Positions 1 through 7,664 of a stretch of DNA of 64,000 nt are shown piece by piece (position 1 is the first letter of the stretch; every line of letters begins with the position of its first letter). The DNA comes from Lachnospiraceae bacterium UBA5902 (lineage in GTDB: Bacteria; Bacillota; Clostridia; Lachnospirales; Lachnospiraceae). The notes beneath the pieces are model-generated. The model was not told the origin of the DNA and ran no database searches. It worked only from the letters and a program-made list of their open reading frames with translations. The stretch spans positions 45,166-109,165 of the forward strand of contig DJEI01000072.1 of assembly GCA_002431865.1 (NCBI GenBank), in the 5' to 3' direction. The position numbers and the translations under genes are program-made.

Positions 1-1
1 G

Positions 2-730
2 ATCAATCAGTTTGAAGGTCCGCTTGACCTGCTGCTGCATCTGATCGATAAGAACAAATTTAATATATTTGATATTCCAATCGTCGAGATTACCGAGCAG
101 TATCTGGATTACCTGAATCGTATGCAGGAGGAAAATCTGGACGTGATGAGTGAATTTCTCGTGATGGCAGCGACATTGATTTCGATTAAGGCGAAGATGT
201 TACTGCCACGCGAGGAGAAGGAAGAGGAAGAAGAGGAGGATCCGCGTGCCGAGCTTGTGCGTCGTCTGTTGGAATACAAGATGTACAAATACGCATCGCT
301 CGAGCTGAAGGATATGAACCTCGATGCCGGAAGGAACTACTATAAGCCGGCGACGATTCCGAAGGAAGTTCTTGAATACAAAGAGGAGATTGATCCGGCA
401 GAGGTGGTCGGAGATGTGACGCTTGCGAAGTTAAATGAGATATTTACCCAGGTGATGATGCGGACCGTCGACCGTGTCGATCCGGTGCGTAGTAAATTCG
501 GAACGATCGAGAAGGACGAAGTGCGGATCGAGGATAAGATGGAGGATATCCGGTCGAGCATCCGTGGGCTGAAGGGCATCAACTTCAAGACACTGCTGGA
601 GATACAGGCGACGAAGATCAATATCATCGTAACCTTTATGGCAATCTTAGAGCTGATGAAGGTCGGCGATATCACGATCCGGCAGGATGAGCTGTTTGGA
701 GATATCATCATTGATTCGCTGGAAGCATAG
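2..730 (+). CDS. scpA: Segregation and condensation protein A (5' end cut off)
   Basis: ScpA is the kleisin of the bacterial SMC-ScpAB condensin; it bridges the SMC neck and head and helps compact and segregate newly replicated origins. The frame is open from the first bases of the window and begins INQFEGPLDLLLHLI, the conserved N-terminal kleisin motif, so only about ten residues are missing. Residues around 60-75 form a strongly acidic run after the conserved KAKMLLP, followed by the family's AELVRRLLEYKMYK helix. The C-terminus (about the last 60 residues) is a winged helix that caps the SMC head. An internal ATG at 122 is not the start because coding similarity continues upstream of it. 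scpB follows 36 bases later, presumably in one transcript. The SMC partner is at 35203-38760. Confidence 0.95.
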   Translation: MNQFEGPLDLLLHLIDKNKFNIFDIPIVEITEQYLDYLNRMQEENLDVMSEFLVMAATLISIKAKMLLPREEKEEEEEEDPRAELVRRLLEYKMYKYASLELKDMNLDAGRNYYKPATIPKEVLEYKEEIDPAEVVGDVTLAKLNEIFTQVMMRTVDRVDPVRSKFGTIEKDEVRIEDKMEDIRSSIRGLKGINFKTLLEIQATKINIIVTFMAILELMKVGDITIRQDELFGDIIIDSLEA

Positions 731-766
731 AGACAAAGAGATGGAAAGTGAGAGGAAGATACATAG

Positions 767-1342
767 ATGGAAGAAAGCGTAAAAAAGACAGAGGCTGCCA
801 TTGAGGCAATCCTTTTTTCCATGGGCGATGCAGTTGAGCTGAAGGATCTGGCAGATGTGCTGCAGATAGACGGAAAGACGGTACAGAAGATTCTGGACGA
901 TATGATGGTGCGTTACGAGGACGAGGATCGCGGCATTAAGATTGTGAAGCTGGAGAATGCATACCAGCTTTGTACGAAAAATGAATATTATGATATTTTA
1001 TCCAGTCTGGTGAATATCCCCAAGAAACATAGTCTGACGGATTCCCTGATGGAGACACTTTCCATCGTGGCATACAAACAGCCCGTCACAAGACAGGAGA
1101 TCGAAGCAATCCGTGGTGTATCATGCGTGCATGCGATCAATCGTCTGGTGGAATACAATCTGATTACAGAAGTAGGAAGACTGGATGCGGTCGGTCGACC
1201 AATCCTGTTTGGTACAACCGAGGATTTCTTAAGATGTTTTGGTGTTTCTTCGATGGACGAGCTTCCATCTATCACACCGGACAAGATCGAACGATTCCGT
1301 CAGGAGGCAATGGACGAAGTAAATATCAAGGTAGAAGTATAA
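767..1342 (+). CDS. scpB: Segregation and condensation protein B
   Basis: ScpB is the dimeric winged-helix partner that binds the centre of ScpA in the SMC-ScpAB complex. The 191-residue length is usual for the family. The hallmark ETLSIVAYKQPVTRQEIE, in the second winged-helix domain (residues about 90-125), is present and is followed by the conserved IRGV. The N-terminal domain begins EAAIEAILFSMGDAVELKDL, again typical. It directly follows scpA, the usual gene order. The ATG at 767 is chosen because residues 10-25 already match the family N-terminus and a GA-rich ribosome binding site (gagaggaag) lies just upstream. Transcription probably ends at the hairpin at 1360-1389. Confidence 0.95.
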   Translation: MEESVKKTEAAIEAILFSMGDAVELKDLADVLQIDGKTVQKILDDMMVRYEDEDRGIKIVKLENAYQLCTKNEYYDILSSLVNIPKKHSLTDSLMETLSIVAYKQPVTRQEIEAIRGVSCVHAINRLVEYNLITEVGRLDAVGRPILFGTTEDFLRCFGVSSMDELPSITPDKIERFRQEAMDEVNIKVEV

Positions 1343-1359
1343 AGTAAAGAATGATAGAA

Positions 1360-1389
1360 AAATGGGTATCTGCTTGCAGATACCCATTT
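1360..1389. terminator. Bidirectional terminator between scpB and the HD-GYP gene
   Basis: A 14-bp perfect inverted repeat (1360-1373 with 1376-1389, AAATGGGTATCTGC and its complement) lies between two convergent genes. On the minus strand it is followed by a good U-run (complement of agaaaaa). On the plus strand the tail is a weaker TTTAT. The stop codon of the minus-strand gene lies within the stem. Confidence 0.8.
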
Positions 1390-2473
1390 ATAATATACTG
1401 TCGATGTTGATGTCAGGCTGCTTCGATAGGTCGATAAAATGATTCTTTGTTTTTACCATCGGTTTGGAGAGACGGACTTTATTGATAAAGACGATGTCAC
1501 CTTCTTCACCGTTGCTTAAACGGACTTTACAATTCATGTAGCTGTTTACCACGTGCTCTAAGAAAGTAAGCAGGTATTTTGGATTGTATTTTTTCAGCCC
1601 ATCTTCCTCAAACATGTTGATGACCTTAAATGGACTGATTGGTCCGCGGTAGACACGTTTTGCCGTCATAGCCTCGTAGATATCCGCAATCGTGACGATC
1701 TGTGCACACCAGTCGATCTGATTGCCTTTTAATCCGATCGGGTAGCCGGAGCCGTCGCATTTTTCGTGATGCATCAGGGCGGCATATTGGATATGCGGAT
1801 CGAGCTTGTTCTTCTGCAATAACTGATATCCCTTGACCGGATGGGTTTTGATGATGTCAAACTCATCCTTCGTGAGCTTGCCCGGCTTTTTCAGGATTGC
1901 ATCCGGAATCAGCAGCTTGCCGATATCGTGAAATAGTCCACAGGCAGTGATAAGCTTCTTGTCCTCCTCGGACAGCCCCAGCCAGTCAGCAAAAATATTG
2001 CAGATAAGAGCTACATTCAACGAATGGTTAAATGTAGAATCATCATAATTTTTCATGGTTGAAAGCATCGTGAAAATGCTGAGCGGCGAATCATTTAATG
2101 CTTTCATGGTAGTCATTGTATTTTGAATCATCATATCGACGTCGATCGGGGCATTCTTGTAGACAATATCATTTAAATGACTTCCCATCTCGGAGATACT
2201 TTTCTCGTATCGGTGGACAAACTTTTTGTATTGTGGTTTTTCTTTGATTTTTTCTTCATCTAAGGCAAGGGACAAGTCGTTTTCCGGTTCCTTTCCGACC
2301 GGTTCTTCCAGATCGGAGACGTCAATAAACACAACATCATTGACAGAAAGCATCTGGATGATGCTCTTCGTAAGCACCGTATCCTTTGGTACGATCAGCC
2401 TGCCGCTGTTGGAATAGGTGTCGGTCAGTGTGACCATACCTTCCTCTAATTCCGATGTAAAAAGTGTTGCCAT
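1388..2473 (-). CDS. HD-GYP domain protein (predicted c-di-GMP phosphodiesterase)
   Basis: Predicted cytoplasmic HD-GYP enzyme of about 361 residues. HD-GYP proteins hydrolyse cyclic di-GMP using a bi- or tri-metal centre. Visible signatures are HSLNVALICNIFADWLGL, the HD motif HDIGKLLIPDAILKKPGKLT, HHEKCDGSGYP (the GYP loop, intact) and the trailing ADIYEAMTAKRVYRG. The roughly 130-residue N-terminus has no membrane segment and no recognisable sensor domain. An ATG at 2482 is in frame, but it abuts the AAGG sequence with no spacing. The ATG at 2473 has it about 9 bases upstream and gives MATLFTSEL, so it is preferred. The gene is monocistronic and convergent with scpB. The signal it responds to cannot be read from sequence. 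Confidence 0.88.
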   Translation of the reverse strand: MATLFTSELEEGMVTLTDTYSNSGRLIVPKDTVLTKSIIQMLSVNDVVFIDVSDLEEPVGKEPENDLSLALDEEKIKEKPQYKKFVHRYEKSISEMGSHLNDIVYKNAPIDVDMMIQNTMTTMKALNDSPLSIFTMLSTMKNYDDSTFNHSLNVALICNIFADWLGLSEEDKKLITACGLFHDIGKLLIPDAILKKPGKLTKDEFDIIKTHPVKGYQLLQKNKLDPHIQYAALMHHEKCDGSGYPIGLKGNQIDWCAQIVTIADIYEAMTAKRVYRGPISPFKVINMFEEDGLKKYNPKYLLTFLEHVVNSYMNCKVRLSNGEEGDIVFINKVRLSKPMVKTKNHFIDLSKQPDINIDSIL

Positions 2474-2610
2474 ACGCGTCATCCTTCGTTGAAAATTCTT
2501 CTACTTATTTTACAGGATTTCGGAAGCGATTTCAATTAGAAAGTCTAACTCGTCACAATTATCCATATAATGGAGTAGATGTCTGCGAAACGAGATAAGA
2601 AAGGAACAGC

Positions 2611-3771
2611 ATGAAGAATTATATTGTATATCTAATGGTTATGATCGTTATGATCTGTGCATGCCCGGTTCCGTCCTGTGCGGCGGAGGAGCCAAAGCTG
2701 TACGCGAAGGCGGCAGTGTTGATGGATGGAGATACCGGGCGGGTATTATATGGAAAGGCATCAGACGAGGTGCTGCCGATGGCGAGTACGACGAAGATTA
2801 TGACGTTGATTCTGGCACTGGAATATGGGACACCGGACGATATCGTGACTGTGAGCAGCTACGCGGCGAAAATGCCGGATGTAAAGCTTGGACTGCACGC
2901 CGGGGAGGACTACCGGCTTTCGGATCTTTTATATTCGATGATGCTGGAGAGCCACAATGACAGTGCCTGTGCGGTCGCAGAGCGTGTCGGCGGCAGCGTG
3001 CAGGGATTTGCTGCGATGATGAATCAGAAAGCGGCAGAAATCGGACTGACCTCGACATATTTTATCACGCCGAACGGACTGGATGCCGAGGATGCAGCCG
3101 GTGTGCACAGTACAACGGCGGAAGATCTGGCAAAGCTGATGCGGTACTGTGTATTCGTCTCCGAAGAAAAGGAGAAGTTTCAGGAGATCTGCCAGACACG
3201 GCAGTACACATTTACAAGCTGTGACGGAACACGGCAGTTTACCGTCTATAATAAGAATGCCCTGCTTAATCAGATGGATGGCGTGCTCGCAGGGAAGACC
3301 GGATTCACCGGAAATGCCGGGTATTGCTATGTATGTGCCGTGACCGTGCATGGAAAACATTTTATTGTGGCGCTGCTTGCATGTGGCTGGCCGCACAACA
3401 AGCATTACAAATGGGCGGATACAAAGGCCTTGCTTGCATATGGAGATGCAAATTATGAATACCGGGAGATCGGGCTTACCGGGACGCAGGTTCCGGCAGT
3501 TCCGGTCGCAGATGGCCTGGAAGCGGCCGTTGCCGGTACATGTGAGGGGAAGTTTACCGTTCTGCTTTCTGACACGGAAACGGTACAGCAGCGGTTCATC
3601 CCGGAAAGCGGACTGACCGCACCGGTTGCACGGGGAGACACGATCGGCTCTCTGCTGATATCTATCGGGGACACCCGGCTTGCCGGATATCCGGTGTATG
3701 CGGCAGAAACTGTAGACAAAAAGGATTTTTCTTATTATATTGGAACCGTATTCGATGCATTTTTTTATTGA
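2611..3771 (+). CDS. D-alanyl-D-alanine carboxypeptidase, DacF-like
   Basis: Low-molecular-weight penicillin-binding protein of the S11 peptidase family, trimming the terminal D-Ala of peptidoglycan pentapeptides. It has a signal peptide (residues 1-24, cleavage near SCAA) and all three catalytic motifs: S59-T-T-K62, S114-H-N116 and K229-T-G231. Residues from about 290 form the usual C-terminal beta domain; no clear amphipathic anchor helix is evident. The neighbouring genes dpaA and dpaB make spore dipicolinate. In Bacillus subtilis, DacF acts on spore cortex, so a sporulation role is plausible but inferred from context. A second DacF-like gene lies at 14228. The start has the ribosome binding site aagaaaggaac. 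Confidence 0.9.
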   Translation: MKNYIVYLMVMIVMICACPVPSCAAEEPKLYAKAAVLMDGDTGRVLYGKASDEVLPMASTTKIMTLILALEYGTPDDIVTVSSYAAKMPDVKLGLHAGEDYRLSDLLYSMMLESHNDSACAVAERVGGSVQGFAAMMNQKAAEIGLTSTYFITPNGLDAEDAAGVHSTTAEDLAKLMRYCVFVSEEKEKFQEICQTRQYTFTSCDGTRQFTVYNKNALLNQMDGVLAGKTGFTGNAGYCYVCAVTVHGKHFIVALLACGWPHNKHYKWADTKALLAYGDANYEYREIGLTGTQVPAVPVADGLEAAVAGTCEGKFTVLLSDTETVQQRFIPESGLTAPVARGDTIGSLLISIGDTRLAGYPVYAAETVDKKDFSYYIGTVFDAFFY

Positions 3772-3781
3772 GAAGCAAGAG

Positions 3782-3809
3782 ACCTTTCCTGATAGGCATG
3801 CATATAATA
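3782..3809 (+). promoter_or_regulatory. Possible sigma-K-type promoter of dpaA-dpaB
   Basis: CATATAATA at 3801-3809 fits the sporulation sigma-K minus-10 consensus CATAnnnTA, with AC at 3782-3783 seventeen bases upstream as the short minus-35. dpaAB of Bacillus subtilis is transcribed by sigma-K in the mother cell. The same bases contain a sigma-A-like TATAAT, so the assignment is tentative. Confidence 0.4.
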
Positions 3810-3837
3810 GAGTATCGTAAGGAGGATGTGGCAGAGT

Positions 3838-4620
3838 ATGCGAGATATCATTGTTTTTGGACACGATCCACGCATGGAGAGTGTCGCCGGATATTTTTAT
3901 CATCTTGGATATGATGTATATGAGAACCCGGAAGAACCGGTTGCGGATGCATGTGTGATCACCGCACCCAAGCTTTCGGAGGCAGAGGAGGACGCGTTAT
4001 GTGCGTACGTGACGGACGATCAGATCGTATATCACGGACTGCTGTCGGCGGCATGCCTGCAGAAACTGCAGGAAAACGGCATCACCTGTAAGCCATATCT
4101 GCAGTTAGAAAAGCTGGTGACGGAGAATGCACAGCTTACCGCACAGGGAATCCTGTCGATCGCCGGAAGAGATGCCGTGCTCTTGGAAAGTCACTGCCTT
4201 GTACTTGGATATGGGCATTGCGGAAAAGCAATCGCGGATGCGCTCTTAAAAGCCGGAGCACATGTGGATGTTGCAGTCAGACGGAGGGAACTGAAAGCCG
4301 AGATCGAGCAGCATGCATGTGGATACCTGAATCTTTCGCAGTGGGATCGATACGCCTATGACAAATACAGCTATGTGTTCAACACGATACCAGCGATGGT
4401 ACTCGACGCCGGGCATCTGCAATGGTTTTCCCCGTCAATTCTCATCTATGATATTGCGTCAAGTCCGGGTGGTACGGATTTTGCGTATTGTAAGGCGCGC
4501 GGCATCCGGGCAGATATCTATCCGGGTATCCCCGGAAAGCTGTATCCAAAGGAAGCAGGACGCGTGATTGCTTCCGGCATCTACGAGCATGCGCTCGCCA
4601 CGGAGACTCCTTCGGACTAA
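3838..4620 (+). CDS. dpaA: Dipicolinate synthase subunit A
   Basis: With DpaB, this oxidises dihydrodipicolinate to dipicolinic acid, the calcium chelator packed into the spore core. The N-terminal third is the DpaA-specific domain. From about residue 120 a Rossmann fold follows, with the NAD(P)-binding loop LVLGYGHCGKAIADAL and the later VFNTIPAMVLD and YDIASSPGGTDF motifs typical of the family. The ATG at 3826 directly abuts GGAGG (3821-3825) with no spacing. The ATG at 3838, giving MRDIIVFG, lies 12 bases from it and matches the family N-terminus, so it is chosen (260 residues). dpaB follows 19 bases downstream. The presence of the pair is strong evidence for a sporulating host. Confidence 0.94.
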   Translation: MRDIIVFGHDPRMESVAGYFYHLGYDVYENPEEPVADACVITAPKLSEAEEDALCAYVTDDQIVYHGLLSAACLQKLQENGITCKPYLQLEKLVTENAQLTAQGILSIAGRDAVLLESHCLVLGYGHCGKAIADALLKAGAHVDVAVRRRELKAEIEQHACGYLNLSQWDRYAYDKYSYVFNTIPAMVLDAGHLQWFSPSILIYDIASSPGGTDFAYCKARGIRADIYPGIPGKLYPKEAGRVIASGIYEHALATETPSD

Positions 4621-4639
4621 CAAAAAGGAGCCATAAGGT

Positions 4640-5215
4640 ATGCGGTCAGACTGTCATCTGGGATTTGCGATTACCGGATCATTTTGTACGTTCGAAAAGA
4701 TAAAAAAACAGATAGAGCTTCTACGGGATGAGGCGGCGAGTATCACGCCGATTTTTTCACAGCATGCCTATGAACTGGATACGCGGTTTGCAGAGGCGAA
4801 GTCCTTTGTGAAAGAGATCGAGACAATCACAGGAAAAAGCGCGATTCACACGATACAGGGCGCAGAACCGGTCGGACCGAAGAAGCTGTTCGATGCCCTT
4901 GTGATCGCACCCTGCACGGGAAACACAGCAGCAAAGCTTGCAAATGGAATCACGGATACTCCGGTTTTGATGGCGGCGAAGTCGCACTTTCGGAACGGGC
5001 GTCCCGTGATCATTGCTATTTCCACGAACGATGCGCTTGGCATCAATCTGCAGAACATCGGAAAGCTCATGGTGATGAAGCATATCTATTTCGTTCCGTT
5101 TGGACAGGACGACGCGGAGAAGAAACCGAATTCCTGTGTGGCGGATATGACAAAGATTGCAGAGACGGTAGAATATGCACTGGCAAAGGAGCAGATCCAG
5201 CCGGTATTATTATAA
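4640..5215 (+). CDS. dpaB: Dipicolinate synthase subunit B
   Basis: Flavoprotein-fold subunit of dipicolinate synthase, partner of DpaA in the mother-cell compartment. At 191 residues it has the usual length. It starts with the flavoprotein motif LGFAITGSFCTFEKI and carries the internal ALVIAPCTGNTAAKLANGIT and VIAISTNDALG motifs seen across the family. A ribosome binding site (aaaaaggagccataaggt) precedes the ATG. It is co-transcribed with dpaA and probably ends at the hairpin at 5301-5336. No asd, dapG or dapA gene accompanies the pair here, unlike the Bacillus spoVF arrangement. Confidence 0.94.
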   Translation: MRSDCHLGFAITGSFCTFEKIKKQIELLRDEAASITPIFSQHAYELDTRFAEAKSFVKEIETITGKSAIHTIQGAEPVGPKKLFDALVIAPCTGNTAAKLANGITDTPVLMAAKSHFRNGRPVIIAISTNDALGINLQNIGKLMVMKHIYFVPFGQDDAEKKPNSCVADMTKIAETVEYALAKEQIQPVLL

Positions 5216-5300
5216 AAAAATGGTCGATTTTGAACCGTTCGTCAAAGAAAAATGCATTTCGTCCCAGAAGGGTTGTCACAACAAGTAAAATATGTTACAA

Positions 5301-5336
5301 AAAAGCATGTTACTATCAGAGTAGCATGTTTTTTTG
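5301..5336 (+). terminator. Rho-independent terminator after dpaB
   Basis: A stem of about 14 bp (aaaagcatgttact pairing with agtagcatgtttt, two G-U pairs) with a 5-base loop runs directly into seven Ts. It lies 86 bases beyond the dpaB stop and before the surface-protein gene, insulating the two. Confidence 0.8.
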
Positions 5337-5435
5337 TTATGGAGACAAGGAATATGCATGCATTTATGCATTGCATTCGATCATCATGCAGAAATGATGA
5401 TTATATTTAACAGAGATAAGAAAGAGAGGGATCAT

Positions 5436-7529
5436 ATGCGAAAAAGAGAGGGAATGAAAAAACGAAGATCAAGGATACTGGCATGGCTGCTGGCGTGCTT
5501 TATGGTGCTGTCTGTGATACAGGGGACAGGCTGGGGCAGTCTCACCGTGCAGGCAGAGGAAGAAGTGAACAGACTTGTAGATCTTGAAATAGAGGGTGAC
5601 TGGGTTATAAATGATGGAACAGTAAAGAAGACGGAGGGGACTGGATGGAGCTATGATGCGGATACAAATGCCCTTACCCTGACGAATGCAAATTTAAAAT
5701 ATATTGGATATGATGGTGGAACTTTGAATTTGCAAATCAATGGCGAAAATACTATAAGTACCATTGATGCAAAAAAGAATAGCCTTTATATTACTGGTAC
5801 TAAAAAGGATAAATTGAATGGTAATTCATTTACGCACATAGTTTTTTTTACTGTAGAGAATATTGAGGTAAATGTTTCAGAATATACTGTAGCAAATATT
5901 ATAAAATTAAAAGATGTAAATTTAAGTTCTAATAATATAAGTGTAAAAACGTTTAGTTGCTCAGGATGTCTGATAAAAGCAACAGAATATTTAGGTATAG
6001 AAGAATTGTTTGATTGCTCAGATAGCGAATTTATATCAGCTGAGACGATATATGGTGATGAGGCAACAAAAAAATATACGAATTCCATTGAGGTAGATAA
6101 TAGCAACAATATTATGAGAATCTATGGAGCGGCGACCTTATGCCAGAATCTGACGATTCCAAGTAATTACACTATTTGGTTTGCGGAAGGTGCAAGCATT
6201 ACGAATCTGGATAAGCTTACTGTAAATGAAGGTGCAAATATTTATGTAAATTATAGAGTGAATGAGGATGGTTTCGATGATTATGATGTACATGAGCATA
6301 ACACCGATGGTGGCGTTACCTGCGAATGGAAGGACGCAGATACACATGTGAAAAAGAGTGTTTGTAAGGATTGCCCGGTTGCATATATAGCAGAAACTGA
6401 ACCAGAATCTCATCACTATAATGAACAGGGCTTTTGTACAGAATGTGATGCTTACCAGCCGGCAGTGCTTACGACAGACCAGTATGATATCAACGGAGAT
6501 AACAGTAAGGATAATGTATACGAAATCAGCAATGCCGGTCAGCTTTACTGGTTTGCGGGGCTTGTAAATGGTACACTTCCATGCGTAGATCAGAATACGT
6601 CCGCAAATGCAGTCCTGACAAATGATATCACAGTCAATGAAAATGTTTTGGTAGGTGGAAAACTTGCAGATGATCCAAGTGAATTCCGAAACTGGACACC
6701 GATAGCAGACAATCTAATAATAGATGGTACTCAATATGGATATAACGGAATATTTGATGGGCAAAATCATAGTATCAGTGGTATATATTGCGATAGTCCA
6801 TATAGAAAAGGTAGTGAATGTGGATTTTTTGTGTATATAGATCTTAAATCTATAGTGAGAGATTTCTCTGTGAAGGATAGTTATATTACAAGTGATGCTT
6901 GTAATATGTTAGGAGGAATTACTGGTCTAAATAACGGGAAGATCCAAGGCTGTTCTTTTGATGGATTAATAACTGGTAATTCCTACATCGGAGGAATATG
7001 CGGAAGAAATGAACGTTATGGCAATATTACAGAATGCTATAATTATGGGGAGCTTATAGCTGCCACAGAAGGTGGTGTAACTGTAGCTGGCGGTATATGT
7101 GCTGAGAACCATTCAACAGTTACAAAGAGTGGGAATTATGGAAATGTCAAAGCGGATCAGTCTGTAGGTGGTATAACAGGAGATAATGGCGGCAGTATTG
7201 TAGATTGTTATAATCAAGGAAATGTCAATATGTCATCAGGTGGCTATTGGGTTGGTGGAATATGTGGATGCATGGATGATGCATCCATTACGAATGGTTA
7301 CAATGTAGGGAATGTAACAGGAAGTGGGGAGCGAGGAGAAATTTATGGGTACCTACAAGGAAATAATATAGTAACGAATTGTTATTATTTGTCTGATACA
7401 GAAATTGATGATAACAAGGATATGGCTGGCAAGACAAAGGAACAGTCTGCAAGTGGTAAGGTTGCCTATCTCTTACAGGAAAAGTGTAAGGATGCAGTCT
7501 GGGGACAGACACTTTCCGAAGAAGGCTGA
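5436..7529 (+). CDS. Large secreted protein, N-terminal part (signal peptide and GLUG-like repeats), ending at an in-frame TGA
   Basis: First segment of a very large extracellular protein. The start at 5436 (MRKREGMKKRRS) follows agagaggg and begins a long signal peptide (basic to residue 13, hydrophobic 14-28, cleavage near VQA at 40). Upstream in-frame codons back to 5334 overlap the terminator and are not used. Residues about 50-330 are unfamiliar, with pectate-lyase-like short beta repeats. Residues about 460-640 are GLUG-like repeats with phrases such as IGGICGRN, VGGITGDN and VGGICGCM. The frame stops at TGA (7527-7529) in the middle of a conserved transition (WGQTLSEE.. PYPVLDGKKVY), and similarity continues in the same frame after it. 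This stretch is visibly richer in AT than its neighbours. Function is unknown; adhesin or polymer binding is inferred. Confidence 0.7.
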   Translation: MRKREGMKKRRSRILAWLLACFMVLSVIQGTGWGSLTVQAEEEVNRLVDLEIEGDWVINDGTVKKTEGTGWSYDADTNALTLTNANLKYIGYDGGTLNLQINGENTISTIDAKKNSLYITGTKKDKLNGNSFTHIVFFTVENIEVNVSEYTVANIIKLKDVNLSSNNISVKTFSCSGCLIKATEYLGIEELFDCSDSEFISAETIYGDEATKKYTNSIEVDNSNNIMRIYGAATLCQNLTIPSNYTIWFAEGASITNLDKLTVNEGANIYVNYRVNEDGFDDYDVHEHNTDGGVTCEWKDADTHVKKSVCKDCPVAYIAETEPESHHYNEQGFCTECDAYQPAVLTTDQYDINGDNSKDNVYEISNAGQLYWFAGLVNGTLPCVDQNTSANAVLTNDITVNENVLVGGKLADDPSEFRNWTPIADNLIIDGTQYGYNGIFDGQNHSISGIYCDSPYRKGSECGFFVYIDLKSIVRDFSVKDSYITSDACNMLGGITGLNNGKIQGCSFDGLITGNSYIGGICGRNERYGNITECYNYGELIAATEGGVTVAGGICAENHSTVTKSGNYGNVKADQSVGGITGDNGGSIVDCYNQGNVNMSSGGYWVGGICGCMDDASITNGYNVGNVTGSGERGEIYGYLQGNNIVTNCYYLSDTEIDDNKDMAGKTKEQSASGKVAYLLQEKCKDAVWGQTLSEEG

Positions 7530-7664
7530 GAGCCATATCCGGTTCTTGATGGCAAAAAGGTTTACCAGAACATATCCTATGATAGCTGTGTCGAGGATAA
7601 GAATAAGATTGTCTATACCTATTCAAATGAGGCAAAGAAGACAACGACATTAGGACATGATTAT

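Noticed and set aside
3826-3837. ATG at 3826 as the dpaA start
   Set aside because: It directly abuts GGAGG with no spacing; the ATG at 3838 has workable spacing and matches the family N-terminus.
2929-3903. 324-residue minus-strand frame over the first dacF
   Set aside because: Antisense shadow of a gene with clear catalytic motifs; no ribosome binding site or recognisable protein features.
7527-7529. TGA as a selenocysteine codon
   Set aside because: No SECIS-like hairpin follows, the local sequence is a structural repeat with no redox context, and TGA ends other genes in this window normally.
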